A stretch of 64,000 nucleotides of DNA from Bacteroidota bacterium (GTDB taxonomy: Bacteria; Bacteroidota; Bacteroidia; Chitinophagales; Chitinophagaceae). Within the stretch, counting starts at the first letter, position 1; each line of letters opens with the position of its first letter. Below are positions 53,700-63,103 of the stretch, in pieces. Below the pieces are notes generated by a model, which saw nothing but the letters and a program-made list of their open reading frames with translations, did no database searches and was not told the origin of the DNA. The translations under genes and the position numbers were made by a program. The DNA lies in NCBI GenBank assembly GCA_947457075.1, contig CANGUG010000015.1, positions 1 to 64,000 of the forward strand. Reading direction: 5' to 3'.

Positions 53700-54536
53700 A
53701 TGAACAAAAAAGTAACAATACAGGGATATGAGGGGAGCTTCCACCAAGTGGCAGCAAGGCAGTTTTATGGCAAAACAGTAGAAGTAATCACTTGTGATAC
53801 ATTTAGGGAAGTTGTAAAAATAGGGGCAGATCCAAAGCAATCGGATGGTGCGGTGATGGCCATTGAAAATTCCATCGCAGGAAGTATTTTACCTAATTAC
53901 AATTTATTGCAAAAAAGTAATTTAAAAGTGATTGGTGAAGTGTACTTATCCATTAGTCAAAACTTAATGGTTAATCGGGGAGTAAAACTTGCTGATATAA
54001 AAGAAGTACATAGTCATCCAATGGCTATATTACAATGCTTGGATTATTTGGAACAACATCATTTTAAATTAGTGGAGTCCGAGGATACAGCCTTAAGTGC
54101 AAAGTTGGTCCATCAACATAAAAGTAAACATATAGCAGCCATTGCAAGTAAATTGGCGGCTCAGTTGTATAATTTAGAAATTATTGGACCAGATATTCAT
54201 ACACAAAAAAATAATATCACGCGCTTTTTAATCTTGGTGCCAAGCAAATCAAAACAGGAAATCAAGGATGCCAATAAAGCATCTATCTATTTCCAAACCG
54301 ATCATTCCAAGGGGATACTTTCCAAAGTATTGGCAAAAATAGCAATGGGTGGTGTGAACTTAAGCAAGTTGCAAAGTATGCCTATTCCAGGTAGTACTTT
54401 CAAGTATGGATTTTATGCGGATTTGGAATTTGAAAATAATAAACAAATTAAAAAAGTATTGGAAGCGGTAAAGGCCATGACCAATAATTTTAAAGTTTTT
54501 GGATTGTATAAAAAAGGTAAAGTGGTAAAAGGCTAA
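53700..54536 (+). CDS. pheA: Prephenate dehydratase
   Basis: This 278-residue enzyme converts prephenate to phenylpyruvate. Catalytic domain (about 1-180): VTIQGYEGSFHQVAA, GAVMAIENSIAGSILPNYNLL, EVHSHPMAILQCLDYL and DTALSAK; the TRF-type motif appears as NNITRFLIL. A C-terminal ACT domain (about 200-278: FQTDHSKGILSKVL) should give phenylalanine feedback control. There is no chorismate mutase part, which is carried instead by the DAHP synthase fusion. The ATG at 53700 is chosen over a GTG at 53667. Confidence 0.94.
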   Translation: MNKKVTIQGYEGSFHQVAARQFYGKTVEVITCDTFREVVKIGADPKQSDGAVMAIENSIAGSILPNYNLLQKSNLKVIGEVYLSISQNLMVNRGVKLADIKEVHSHPMAILQCLDYLEQHHFKLVESEDTALSAKLVHQHKSKHIAAIASKLAAQLYNLEIIGPDIHTQKNNITRFLILVPSKSKQEIKDANKASIYFQTDHSKGILSKVLAKIAMGGVNLSKLQSMPIPGSTFKYGFYADLEFENNKQIKKVLEAVKAMTNNFKVFGLYKKGKVVKG

Positions 54537-54538
54537 TC

Positions 54539-55702
54539 ATGAATCTAACATTATCAAATAGATTAGAGGGAATTGGTGAATATTATTTCGCTACCAAACT
54601 GCGTGAAATTGACGAGCTCAATAAAGCAGGGAAGCAAATAGTTAATTTGGGCATTGGAAGCCCCGACTTACCACCACATCCATCAGTGCTCGCTACTTTA
54701 AATGAAGCAGCAGCAAAGGATAATGTACACGGTTATCAATCCTATAAGGGCGCTCCAGTTTTGAGAGAAGCTATTGCCGAGTGGTATAAAAAATATTATC
54801 AAGTGGATAATATTAATCCAGCAACAGAAGTGCTTCCATTACTCGGGAGCAAGGAAGGGATCATGCATATTTGTATGACCTATTTAAATGAAGGTGATCA
54901 GGTGTTAATTCCAAATCCTGGTTATCCTACCTACACAAGTGCAGTTAAATTAGCAGGGGGCACTCCGCTATACTATGAGTTAACTGCCGAAAACAATTGG
55001 GCACCTGACTTTGAAAATTTAGAAAAATCAGATTTATCAAAAGTGAAATTGATGTGGGTGAACTATCCGCACATGCCTACAGGTCAAATGCCAACTAAAG
55101 CACTCTTTGAAAAAATAGTGGCATTTGGTAAGCAGCATCAAATATTAATTTGTCATGACAATCCTTATGCGTTCATCTTAAATAATAAACCTGAAAGTTT
55201 ATTATCAGTAGAAGGAGCAAAAGAAGTGGTGATTGAATTAAACTCTTTAAGTAAAAGCCAAAACATGGCAGGTTGGAGAGTAGGTATGTTGATTGCTGCC
55301 GAAGAAAGAGTCAACGAAATATTAAGATTTAAATCCAATATGGATAGTGGAATGTTTTTACCTGTGCAATTAGCAGCGGCAAAAGCATTAAGCTTAGATA
55401 AATCTTGGTATGATTCAGTAAATCAAGTTTATACCGAACGTCGCGAAAAAGTATATGAATTATTAGACACATTAGGTTGTGCTTATTCAAATCAACAAGT
55501 AGGGATGTTTGTTTGGGCTAAAATTCCAGCCACATATAAAGATGGATATGCATTAAGCGATAAGGTGTTGTATGATGCGAATGTCTTTATTACACCCGGT
55601 GGCATTTTTGGTTCGGCAGGTAATAATTACATCCGTGTGAGCTTATGCGGTTCAATGGAGAAATTTAATGAAGCAATTAAAAGAGTGAAAGCATGCGTTT
55701 AG
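54539..55702 (+). CDS. Class I/II aminotransferase (probable aromatic)
   Basis: This 387-residue PLP enzyme has NLGIGSPDLPPHPSV, PLLGSKEGIMHI, PNPGYPTY, the PLP lysine in ELNSLSKSQNMAGWRVGM, and a final Arg in NNYIRVSLCGS. It resembles the LL-diaminopimelate/aspartate aminotransferase branch. Its position between pheA and tyrA, 2 bp after pheA and overlapping tyrA by 10 bp, makes transamination of phenylpyruvate and hydroxyphenylpyruvate the likely role; this is inferred from context. Confidence 0.88.
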   Translation: MNLTLSNRLEGIGEYYFATKLREIDELNKAGKQIVNLGIGSPDLPPHPSVLATLNEAAAKDNVHGYQSYKGAPVLREAIAEWYKKYYQVDNINPATEVLPLLGSKEGIMHICMTYLNEGDQVLIPNPGYPTYTSAVKLAGGTPLYYELTAENNWAPDFENLEKSDLSKVKLMWVNYPHMPTGQMPTKALFEKIVAFGKQHQILICHDNPYAFILNNKPESLLSVEGAKEVVIELNSLSKSQNMAGWRVGMLIAAEERVNEILRFKSNMDSGMFLPVQLAAAKALSLDKSWYDSVNQVYTERREKVYELLDTLGCAYSNQQVGMFVWAKIPATYKDGYALSDKVLYDANVFITPGGIFGSAGNNYIRVSLCGSMEKFNEAIKRVKACV

Positions 55703-56532
55703 CAGTTATTGGTATTGGTTTAATGGGAGGTTCATTGGCATTGTCTTTGAAAAAGAAAGGTTTTGTGTCCAATGTGATTGGCGTGGACAATAATCCCGAT
55801 CACCAAGCCGAGGCATTGCGATTAGGTATTGTCGATGAGATTAGGTCGTTGGAAGACGCCGTAAAATTATCGGACATTATTGCCATTGCAACGCCAGTGA
55901 ATACTGCTGAAATGTTATTGCCTTTGATTTTAGATTTAGTTGACCAACAAATCGTTTTTGATTTAGGATCCACCAAAGAAGCAGTTGCGCAGATAGCCAG
56001 TGCGCATGCTAAAAAAGGAAGATTTGTTCCTACGCATCCAATGTGGGGAACAGAGTTCAGTGGTCCAAGTGCTGCACAAAGCGATGCTTTTGAAAATAAA
56101 GCAACAGTAATATGCAATATGGAACAAGTGGATGCAGATGCGCTATTAACCATAAAGCGTTTGTATGAAACCTTGGGGATGCATATTATTTCCATGAATG
56201 CCACCAGTCATGACATTCATGTGGCTTATGTGAGTCATATCTCACATATCACTTCTTTCGCATTGGCCAATACCGTGCTAGAAAAGGAGAGGGAATCGGA
56301 TAATATATTTGAGTTAGCGAGTGGTGGTTTTGACAGTACAGTGCGTTTGGCAAAGTCCAATGCAGCAACCTGGGTACCCATCTTTATGCAAAACAAAGAG
56401 AATGTATTAGACGTATTAAATGAGCATATCAGTCAATTGAGAAAGTTCAAATCTTGCTTAGAAAAAGAGAATTTTGAATACTTAGCTGAATTGATTGAAA
56501 ATGCAAATGGGATTAAAAGAATTCTAAAGTAG
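55693..56532 (+). CDS. tyrA: Prephenate dehydrogenase
   Basis: This 279-residue NAD(P)-dependent enzyme makes 4-hydroxyphenylpyruvate for tyrosine. The nucleotide fold opens MRLAVIGIGLMGGSLALSLK, then DLGSTKEAV, FVPTHPMWGTEFSGPSAA, the catalytic-type His in HVAYVSHISHITSFAL, and FELASGGFDSTVRLA. It is a stand-alone form without ACT or chorismate mutase domain. Its start lies inside the aminotransferase end. A perfect inverted repeat overlaps its stop codon. Confidence 0.95.
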   Translation: MRLAVIGIGLMGGSLALSLKKKGFVSNVIGVDNNPDHQAEALRLGIVDEIRSLEDAVKLSDIIAIATPVNTAEMLLPLILDLVDQQIVFDLGSTKEAVAQIASAHAKKGRFVPTHPMWGTEFSGPSAAQSDAFENKATVICNMEQVDADALLTIKRLYETLGMHIISMNATSHDIHVAYVSHISHITSFALANTVLEKERESDNIFELASGGFDSTVRLAKSNAATWVPIFMQNKENVLDVLNEHISQLRKFKSCLEKENFEYLAELIENANGIKRILK

Positions 56533-56539
56533 AATTCTT
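56517..56539. repeat. Palindromic hairpin across the tyrA stop codon
   Basis: AAGAATTCTA (56517-56526) and TAGAATTCTT (56530-56539) form a perfect 10-bp inverted repeat with a 3-nt loop. The tyrA stop TAG (56530-56532) lies in the 3' arm. A nearly identical element is present at the end of aroC. Confidence 0.7.
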
Positions 56540-56564
56540 ATTTAAGAAAAGTAAAAACAAAAAA

Positions 56565-58388
56565 ATGAAGAAAAAAGAAGATATGGAAGTTAAGAATGAA
56601 TTAATTGAAGCAGTTAAAACAAAAATGACCTTTGCCGAATTAGGGGTGAATGAGCAATTGGTAAAATCAGTTACAGAATTGGGATACACACATGCCACTG
56701 AAATACAAGAACGTTCTATTCCGGTATTAATTAGCGGAACTAAAGATTTTATTGGATTAGCCCAAACAGGAACGGGTAAAACGGCTGCTTTTGGTTTACC
56801 CTTAATTCAATTAATCAAAACAGCCGATAGACATCCTCAGGCATTAGTAGTTTGTCCTACACGTGAATTGTGTATGCAAATTGTAAACGAAATTAATTTG
56901 TTTAAAAAGCATGTTGCTGGTTTACAAGTTTTAGCCGTTTACGGCGGTACCTCTATAGGAATGCAAATTAGAGATTTGAAAAGAGGGGTTCAAATTGTGG
57001 TGGCTACGCCAGGTCGTTTAATTGACTTAATCGAGCGTAAAGCGATTAACTTAGAGCAAATTGAATATGTTGTATTGGACGAGGCCGATGAAATGTTAAA
57101 CATGGGATTCCAGGACGATATTGAATTTATTTTAAAGAACACACCTAACCGCGAGAGTATTTGGTTATTTAGTGCAACAATGCCACCTGAAATTAGAAAA
57201 GTGAGCAAGCGTTACATGAAAGAGCCAGTAGAAGTAACCATTGGTAAAGTAAATGCAACCAACAAAAGCATTGACCACCAATATTATTTAACCTCGGCGC
57301 AACATAGATATGAAACCTTAAAACGTATCATTGATTTTAATCCAGGTATTTATGGTATCATCTTTACACGTACCAAAGCAGATGCGCAAGAAATTACGCA
57401 ACGTTTAACGCGTGAAGGTTATGATATTGATGCTTTACATGGTGACTTAACACAAGCACAACGTGATAAAGTAATGGGTCAATTCAGAGATAAAACTTTG
57501 CAATTATTAATTGCAACAGACGTTGCTGCTCGTGGTATTGACGTTAAAGGGATTACCCACGTTATTAACTACGAATTACCTGATGATGTGGAAGTATATA
57601 CACACCGTAGTGGACGTACAGGTCGTGCAGGTAGCCATGGTAATTGTATTTCAATTGTACACTCAAGAGAGTCCTACCGTTTACGCCAAATTGAAAATAT
57701 CAATAAATGTACTTTCCATAAATTGGATATCCCAAGTGGTAAGGATGTTTGTAGAAAACAATTTTTCCATTTAATGGATAAATTAATGTCAACCGATGTT
57801 AACCACGGTGATTATGAAACCTATGTTCCAATGCTAGCTGAAAAGTTTGCAGACATGAGCAAGGAAGAAATTTTGACTCGTTTTGCGGCTTTAGAGTTTA
57901 ACCGTTTCTTGAGTTATTATGAAAATGCACAGGACTTAAATATTCGCGCTGCTGAAAAAGGCCGTCGTGATGTAGGTGGTATGCAGGATCGTAACAGAGA
58001 AAGAGGACGTAATGAATACGCTGATCGCCGATCAGGTGGTGACCGTTCTAATGCTAGGACGGATAGTCGTAGTGATCGCGGAGATGGCCGAGGCCGCTCA
58101 GCAAATCGCGCGGCGGCAGGTTCGACGCGTTTATTTGTAAACTTGGGTACCAAAGATGGTTTTTATAAAGCTAGTTTCTTACAATTTGTCTTAGACATGA
58201 GCGACTTGAAAAAAGAAGTGTTGGGTAAAATAGACATGAGAGACATGAATAGCTGGATTGAAATTGAATCAGGTTCTGCGAAGAAAATGATTAGTGCCTT
58301 AGACGGTAAAAGTTATAAAGGCCGTCGTATTCGCATGAATGATGCGGATAGCGGTGGACCAAGAGGTTTTAACAAAAACGAAGGATAA
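56565..58388 (+). CDS. DEAD-box RNA helicase (DeaD/DbpA-type)
   Basis: This 607-residue ATP-dependent RNA helicase has a Q motif with TFAELGVNEQLVKSVTELGY, Walker A AQTGTGKT, PTRELCMQI, DEAD in VLDEADEMLNMGF, SAT in LFSATMP and HRSGRTGRAG. A disordered Arg/Gly/Asp-rich linker (about 465-520) leads to a DbpA-type RNA-binding domain (about 522-600: TRLFVNLGTKDGFYKASFLQFVLD). It unwinds rRNA or mRNA structures. It sits within the aromatic cluster, 32 bp after tyrA, and is closed by a terminator. Confidence 0.94.
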   Translation: MKKKEDMEVKNELIEAVKTKMTFAELGVNEQLVKSVTELGYTHATEIQERSIPVLISGTKDFIGLAQTGTGKTAAFGLPLIQLIKTADRHPQALVVCPTRELCMQIVNEINLFKKHVAGLQVLAVYGGTSIGMQIRDLKRGVQIVVATPGRLIDLIERKAINLEQIEYVVLDEADEMLNMGFQDDIEFILKNTPNRESIWLFSATMPPEIRKVSKRYMKEPVEVTIGKVNATNKSIDHQYYLTSAQHRYETLKRIIDFNPGIYGIIFTRTKADAQEITQRLTREGYDIDALHGDLTQAQRDKVMGQFRDKTLQLLIATDVAARGIDVKGITHVINYELPDDVEVYTHRSGRTGRAGSHGNCISIVHSRESYRLRQIENINKCTFHKLDIPSGKDVCRKQFFHLMDKLMSTDVNHGDYETYVPMLAEKFADMSKEEILTRFAALEFNRFLSYYENAQDLNIRAAEKGRRDVGGMQDRNRERGRNEYADRRSGGDRSNARTDSRSDRGDGRGRSANRAAAGSTRLFVNLGTKDGFYKASFLQFVLDMSDLKKEVLGKIDMRDMNSWIEIESGSAKKMISALDGKSYKGRRIRMNDADSGGPRGFNKNEG

Positions 58389-58400
58389 CTGAAATAAATT

Positions 58401-58438
58401 AACGAGTCCTTGATATATTGAATTGAGGGCTCGTTTTA
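58401..58438 (+). terminator. Terminator after the DEAD-box helicase
   Basis: AACGAGTCCT (58401-58410) pairs with AGGGCTCGTT (58426-58435), with one G-U pair and a 15-nt loop, followed by TTTTAAAA. It divides the aromatic cluster into two likely transcription units. Confidence 0.7.
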
Positions 58439-58502
58439 AAATTTGATGTAAAAAAACTCAAACTATCAAACACTAAATACTCAATACTAAAATTGGTTTA
58501 AC

Positions 58503-59588
58503 ATGGGAGCTTTAACTGAACAACAACAAAAAGTAAGCGCATTATTAAAAAAAGCGCCATTAATTATATCGGGTCCTTGTAGTGCAGAAACCGAAGAACA
58601 AGTAATGGCAACAGCTAGAGGCTTAGCGGCTACTGGTAAAGTAGATATTATGCGTGCAGGTATCTGGAAGCCAAGAACTCGTCCTGGAAGTTTTGAAGGG
58701 ATTGGTACCAAAGGTTTGCCTTGGTTGCAACAAGCAAAAAAGGAAACGGGTATTCCAGTTGCTGTGGAAGTAGCTACGGGTAAACAAGTGGAAGATGCTT
58801 TACATTTTGATGTGGATGTTTTATGGGTAGGTGCTCGTACGACAGTAAATCCTTTTAGTGTGCAAGAAATTGCAGACGCTTTAAAGGGAGTGAAAGTCCC
58901 TGTGTTAATTAAGAACCCCTTAAACCCCGACTTAGAATTATGGGTAGGGGGAATGGAACGTATCGCGAAAGCGGGTATTGAAGATTTGGGATTAATCCAT
59001 AGAGGATTTAGTTCTTATGGCAATACTGAATTCCGTAATGCACCTATGTGGCATTTGGCCATTGAAATGAAACGTCGTTTCCCGAATGTTCCTATGATTA
59101 ATGATCCTTCCCATATTTGTGGAAGAAGAGATATTTTACAATCTGTGGCCCAACAAGCCATTGACCTTGATTTTGATGGTTTAATTATTGAATCACATGT
59201 TGACCCTGACAATGCATGGAGTGATGCGAAACAACAAATTACCCCTGCAGTATTAAAGTCCATGTTGGATAGTATGCATTGGAGAAAAGAGACGGTACAA
59301 AATGCAGATTTCCAAAGTGCACTAGAGGCAATGCGTCAACAAATTAATCAGTTAGATGACGAGTTATTACAAGTATTATCTACTCGTATGAAAGTGGCTC
59401 AAAAAATTGGTGAATATAAAAAGAACAATGAAATTACCATTTTGCAAACCAATCGTTGGAATGAAATTTTAGATCGTGCCGTTGCTAAAGGAAATAAATT
59501 AGGATTGAGCGATGAGTTTGTTACTAAATATATGGACGCAGTGCATATGGAAAGTATCAATCAACAAAATAAAGTAATGAATAGCTAG
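58503..59588 (+). CDS. aroG: Bifunctional DAHP synthase / chorismate mutase
   Basis: This 361-residue fusion catalyses the first step of the shikimate pathway and the chorismate to prephenate step. The DAHP synthase part (about 1-255, type I beta / KDPGal-like) shows ISGPCSAETEEQV, RAGIWKPRTRPGSFEG, VLIKNPLNPDLELWVGG, IHRGFSSY and INDPSHICGRRD. The C-terminal AroQ chorismate mutase (about 270-355) shows MRQQINQLDDELLQVLSTRMKVAQKIGEYKK-type helix residues. The mutase end probably gives feedback control by prephenate. It lies after the helicase terminator, so it needs its own promoter or read-through. Confidence 0.94.
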   Translation: MGALTEQQQKVSALLKKAPLIISGPCSAETEEQVMATARGLAATGKVDIMRAGIWKPRTRPGSFEGIGTKGLPWLQQAKKETGIPVAVEVATGKQVEDALHFDVDVLWVGARTTVNPFSVQEIADALKGVKVPVLIKNPLNPDLELWVGGMERIAKAGIEDLGLIHRGFSSYGNTEFRNAPMWHLAIEMKRRFPNVPMINDPSHICGRRDILQSVAQQAIDLDFDGLIIESHVDPDNAWSDAKQQITPAVLKSMLDSMHWRKETVQNADFQSALEAMRQQINQLDDELLQVLSTRMKVAQKIGEYKKNNEITILQTNRWNEILDRAVAKGNKLGLSDEFVTKYMDAVHMESINQQNKVMNS

Positions 59589-59661
59589 ATGATATACATC
59601 TAAATAAATGTATCATTCATTTAGATCAAATATTAATGGTTTATTTTAACAAAAGAAAAGA

Positions 59662-60684
59662 ATGAAAAATTGGAAGGTTAAGTTTTCAAGCGCCACAGTA
59701 ACATTTGTATTAGATGGAAAATTTGCTGCTATTGATAAAATGGTAGACAAATCACAGGCCATTTATATTACAGATGAAAATGTATATGCTTTGCACCAAA
59801 AGAAATTCAAGGGTAAAAAAACCATTGTAATTCCTTCAGGGGAGGAGCATAAACATCAAGCAACAGTGGACTTTATTATTGAAGCCTTACTTAATTTTGG
59901 CGCTACAAGACAATCGGTATTCATTGGCGTTGGTGGTGGCGTAGTGACTGATATGGTGGGCTATGTAGCGGGCGTGTACATGCGCGGTGTAGCGGTGGGT
60001 TTTGTGCCAACCACTATTCTTGCAATGGTGGATGCTGCTATTGGCGGTAAAAATGGAATTGATGTTGGCTTATATAAAAATATGGTGGGCATAATACGTC
60101 AGCCACAGTTTTTAGTATATGACCTGGACTTTTTACAAAGTTTACCAAAACACCAATGGGAAAATGGCTTTGCCGAAATTATCAAACATGCTGCTATTAA
60201 AGATGCGGCCATAATGAAAGAATTGGCGGCACATGATATTAACTTTTATCAAAAAAATAAAAAAGCTTTAGCTGCACTCATTGAAAAAAATGTGCAGTTA
60301 AAAGTTAAAGTGGTACAAAAAGATGAGTTTGAAAAAGGAGATCGTAAGCTGCTTAATTTTGGCCATACCCTAGGGCATGCCATTGAAAATGAACATGCTT
60401 TATTGCATGGACATGCTATTAGTATTGGAATGGTGTATGCCGCTAAAATCTCTCAAGTATTACAAAATTTTAACGGGGTTGGTGTATTGGTAGAAACCCT
60501 AAAAAAATACGGTTTGCCAACTGCCATGCATTTTGATATAGAGGCCGCCATGGAACGAATGCAAAAAGACAAAAAAAATGCAAAAGAGGGTTTGCAATAT
60601 GTATTGCTAAATAAAATAGGCAAGGCAGTATATGAAACCGTTCCAATGAAAACTTTACAAAAATTAATAAAATTATATTCCTAG
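59662..60684 (+). CDS. aroB: 3-dehydroquinate synthase
   Basis: This 340-residue NAD+- and metal-dependent enzyme converts DAHP to dehydroquinate. VIPSGEEHKH, GVGGGVVTDMVGYVAGVYMRGV, PTTILAMVDAAIGGKNGID, ENGFAEIIKHA and NFGHTLGHAIE (zinc-binding His) are diagnostic. It is slightly shorter than the usual 350-360 residues. aroA follows one base after its stop. Confidence 0.95.
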   Translation: MKNWKVKFSSATVTFVLDGKFAAIDKMVDKSQAIYITDENVYALHQKKFKGKKTIVIPSGEEHKHQATVDFIIEALLNFGATRQSVFIGVGGGVVTDMVGYVAGVYMRGVAVGFVPTTILAMVDAAIGGKNGIDVGLYKNMVGIIRQPQFLVYDLDFLQSLPKHQWENGFAEIIKHAAIKDAAIMKELAAHDINFYQKNKKALAALIEKNVQLKVKVVQKDEFEKGDRKLLNFGHTLGHAIENEHALLHGHAISIGMVYAAKISQVLQNFNGVGVLVETLKKYGLPTAMHFDIEAAMERMQKDKKNAKEGLQYVLLNKIGKAVYETVPMKTLQKLIKLYS

Positions 60685-60685
60685 C

Positions 60686-61993
60686 ATGATTGCAACTGTA
60701 TTTCCTGGTAAGTTAAATGGTGCTCAAGTTGCTCCTGCAAGTAAAAGTAGCATGCAAAGAGCATGTGCTGCTGCTTTATTGCATGTAGGAGAAACAACTA
60801 TTTTAAATCCAGGACATTCCAATGACGATTTAGCGGCATTGGAGGTGATACAGAAATTAGGCGCAACGGTTGAAATGCATAATGCAATAAATGAGCAGGG
60901 AGCAACAATTGTTGAATCCTTAACAATACTTTCTAAAGGAGTTCAGCCTATTGGTCCAGAGATGAATTGTGGGGAAAGTGGTTTAGGAATACGTATGTTT
61001 ACGCCTATTGCGGCATTAAGTAATCAATCTATAACCATTCAGGGGAAAGGCAGTTTGGTGAAAAGACCGATGCATTTTTTTGACGAAATTTTCCCTGCTT
61101 TAGGAGTGAAAATAGCCTCTCAAAATGGATTTTTACCCATTCAAATACAAGGACCTTTACAAGCACCCAATAGTATCACAGTGGATGGTTCATTAAGTTC
61201 TCAATTTTTAACAGGGCTATTAATGGCTTACGCAGCAAGTGGAGCGCAAAACGCCGAGATTAATGTAATAGACTTAAAAAGTAAACCTTATATAGATTTA
61301 ACTTTAGCGGTGTTACACTCCTTTGGTTGGAAAGTACAACATGATAATTATACTCATTTTAGGTTCTTGCCACATGCGCCTTTAAAAGATAAGATTCAAT
61401 ATACTGTCGAAGGTGACTGGAGTGGCGCCGCTTTTTTATTAGTAGCGGGTGCCATTGCCGGACCCATTAAGGTAAAAGGGTTACAAATGAATTCAACACA
61501 GGCCGATAAGGCAGTGATGCAAGCATTGCAAAATGCAAATGTATCAATAGCTTTAGAGGAGGATGGAATTCAAATTGGTTCAACGGATGATGCGGCATTG
61601 AGGGCATTTGAATTTGATGCAACCGATTGTCCCGATTTATTTCCTCCCTTGGTTGCTTTGGCATCTGTTTGTATTGGCGTTTCGGAAATAAAAGGGGTTA
61701 GCCGTTTAGCACATAAAGAAAGTGATAGAGGAAAAACCTTACAAGTGGAATTTGAAAAAATGGGTGTTCAAATTGATTTAGAGGGAGATATCATGAAAAT
61801 ACATGGCGGTGATGAAATTAAATCGGCTACAGTTTTTTCTCAACATGATCATCGGATTGCCATGGCATGTGGAGTGGCGGCATTAAAAGCAAATGGGCCA
61901 GTTGTAATCACAGAAGCAGCGGCAATTAATAAATCTTACACTGATTTTTTCGAACATTTAAGACAATTGGGGGCAAAAGTGGATATCGCATAA
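60686..61993 (+). CDS. aroA: 3-phosphoshikimate 1-carboxyvinyltransferase (EPSP synthase)
   Basis: This 435-residue enzyme joins shikimate-3-phosphate with phosphoenolpyruvate. APASKSSMQRACAAALL opens the protein, CGESGLGIRMFTPIAAL, VDGSLSSQFLTGLLMAYA, EGDWSGAAFLL, RLAHKESDRGKTL and HDHRIAMACGVAAL follow. The loop around CGESGLGIRM lacks the common NAGTAMRPL form, as in the divergent Bacteroidota EPSP synthases. Confidence 0.93.
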   Translation: MIATVFPGKLNGAQVAPASKSSMQRACAAALLHVGETTILNPGHSNDDLAALEVIQKLGATVEMHNAINEQGATIVESLTILSKGVQPIGPEMNCGESGLGIRMFTPIAALSNQSITIQGKGSLVKRPMHFFDEIFPALGVKIASQNGFLPIQIQGPLQAPNSITVDGSLSSQFLTGLLMAYAASGAQNAEINVIDLKSKPYIDLTLAVLHSFGWKVQHDNYTHFRFLPHAPLKDKIQYTVEGDWSGAAFLLVAGAIAGPIKVKGLQMNSTQADKAVMQALQNANVSIALEEDGIQIGSTDDAALRAFEFDATDCPDLFPPLVALASVCIGVSEIKGVSRLAHKESDRGKTLQVEFEKMGVQIDLEGDIMKIHGGDEIKSATVFSQHDHRIAMACGVAALKANGPVVITEAAAINKSYTDFFEHLRQLGAKVDIA

Positions 61994-62059
61994 AGGAAAA
62001 TTTCAATTGGGTTTAAACGAGTTGGTATAAAATTCTTAACTTGTAATATTAAGATTAAC

Positions 62060-63055
62060 ATGAATAGTTTTGGAACCTTATTTAAAGTGCAAATTTTAGG
62101 AGAGTCACACGGTGCCTGTGTTGGTATAGTGATTGATGGCTGTCCAGCAGGATTAAACTTAGTTCAAGCCGACTTTGTAACGGATATGGAACGTCGTAAA
62201 GGAGGTAAACAAAAAGGAACCACGCCAAGACAGGAAGACGATATGCCCATTTTTAAATCGGGGTTATTCAATGATACTACAACAGGGGCACCCATCACAA
62301 TGTTATTTGAAAACAATAATACAAGAAGTACTGACTATGAAAAACAACGTGCTGTGCCAAGACCAGGGCATTCGGATTTTACTGCACACCATAAATTTGG
62401 CGGATTCGAGGATTATAGAGGCGGTGGACATTTTAGCGGTCGATTAACAGCAGCTTTAGTGGGAGCGGGAGTGATTGCTAAAAAGTTATTAAATCATATT
62501 CAAATTGAAGCCCATATAGTTAGTATAGGAGGGGAAACAGATATTGAAAAGGGTATACAAAAAGCAATTGACCATAAAGACAGCGTGGGCGGTATAGTGG
62601 AATGTGTAGTTAAAGGGTTACCAATTGGGCTTGGAGAACATTTTTTTGACTCAGTAGAATCCTTAATTAGTCATGCTGTTTTTGCCATACCTGCTATTAG
62701 GGGTATTGAATTTGGTACAGGGTTTGCTGCTGCTAGTATGTTTGGCGTTGAGCACAATGATGCAATAATAGATGCAACAGGTAAAACAAAAACCAACCAT
62801 GCCGGTGGAATTGTAGGAGGATATACCAATGGAAATGATTTGGTTTTTCGTATTGCAGTAAAACCAACCTCCTCTACGCCAAAGGATCAAACAACTTGGA
62901 ATTGGGAAACCAATGAACAAGCAGTTTTTTCAGTAAAGGGAAGACACGATTTATGTATTGCACTAAGAGTACCCGTTGTCTTGGAAGCGGTAACGGCAAT
63001 TGTGCTTGCTGATTTAATGCTATTGGAACAAAAAATACAAAGAATTCTAAGATAA
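62060..63055 (+). CDS. aroC: Chorismate synthase
   Basis: This 331-residue FMN-dependent enzyme makes chorismate from EPSP. The sequence shows GESHGACVGIVIDGCPAGL, FKSGLFNDTTTGAPITM, RPGHSDFTAHHKFGGFEDYRGGGHFSGR-type sequence across 62363-62440, GGIVGGYTNGNDLVFRIAVKPTSS and GRHDLCIALRVPVVLEA. It is a little shorter than the usual 350-390 residues. It is the last gene of the aromatic cluster. Confidence 0.95.
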   Translation: MNSFGTLFKVQILGESHGACVGIVIDGCPAGLNLVQADFVTDMERRKGGKQKGTTPRQEDDMPIFKSGLFNDTTTGAPITMLFENNNTRSTDYEKQRAVPRPGHSDFTAHHKFGGFEDYRGGGHFSGRLTAALVGAGVIAKKLLNHIQIEAHIVSIGGETDIEKGIQKAIDHKDSVGGIVECVVKGLPIGLGEHFFDSVESLISHAVFAIPAIRGIEFGTGFAAASMFGVEHNDAIIDATGKTKTNHAGGIVGGYTNGNDLVFRIAVKPTSSTPKDQTTWNWETNEQAVFSVKGRHDLCIALRVPVVLEAVTAIVLADLMLLEQKIQRILR

Positions 63056-63076
63056 AATTCTACGACAGAATTCTTT
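63039..63076. repeat. Inverted repeat at the aroC 3' end
   Basis: AAAGAATTCT (63039-63048) and AGAATTCTTT (63067-63076) flank the aroC stop codon, with an 18-nt loop that also contains AAATTCTA. It closely resembles the element over the tyrA stop. Confidence 0.6.
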
Positions 63077-63103
63077 ATTGAAAATAATTTAAAAATAAAA
63101 AAA

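Noticed and set aside
57917..58153. A 78-codon minus-strand reading frame
   Set aside because: It mirrors the Arg/Gly/Asp-rich linker of the helicase and reflects its codon composition.
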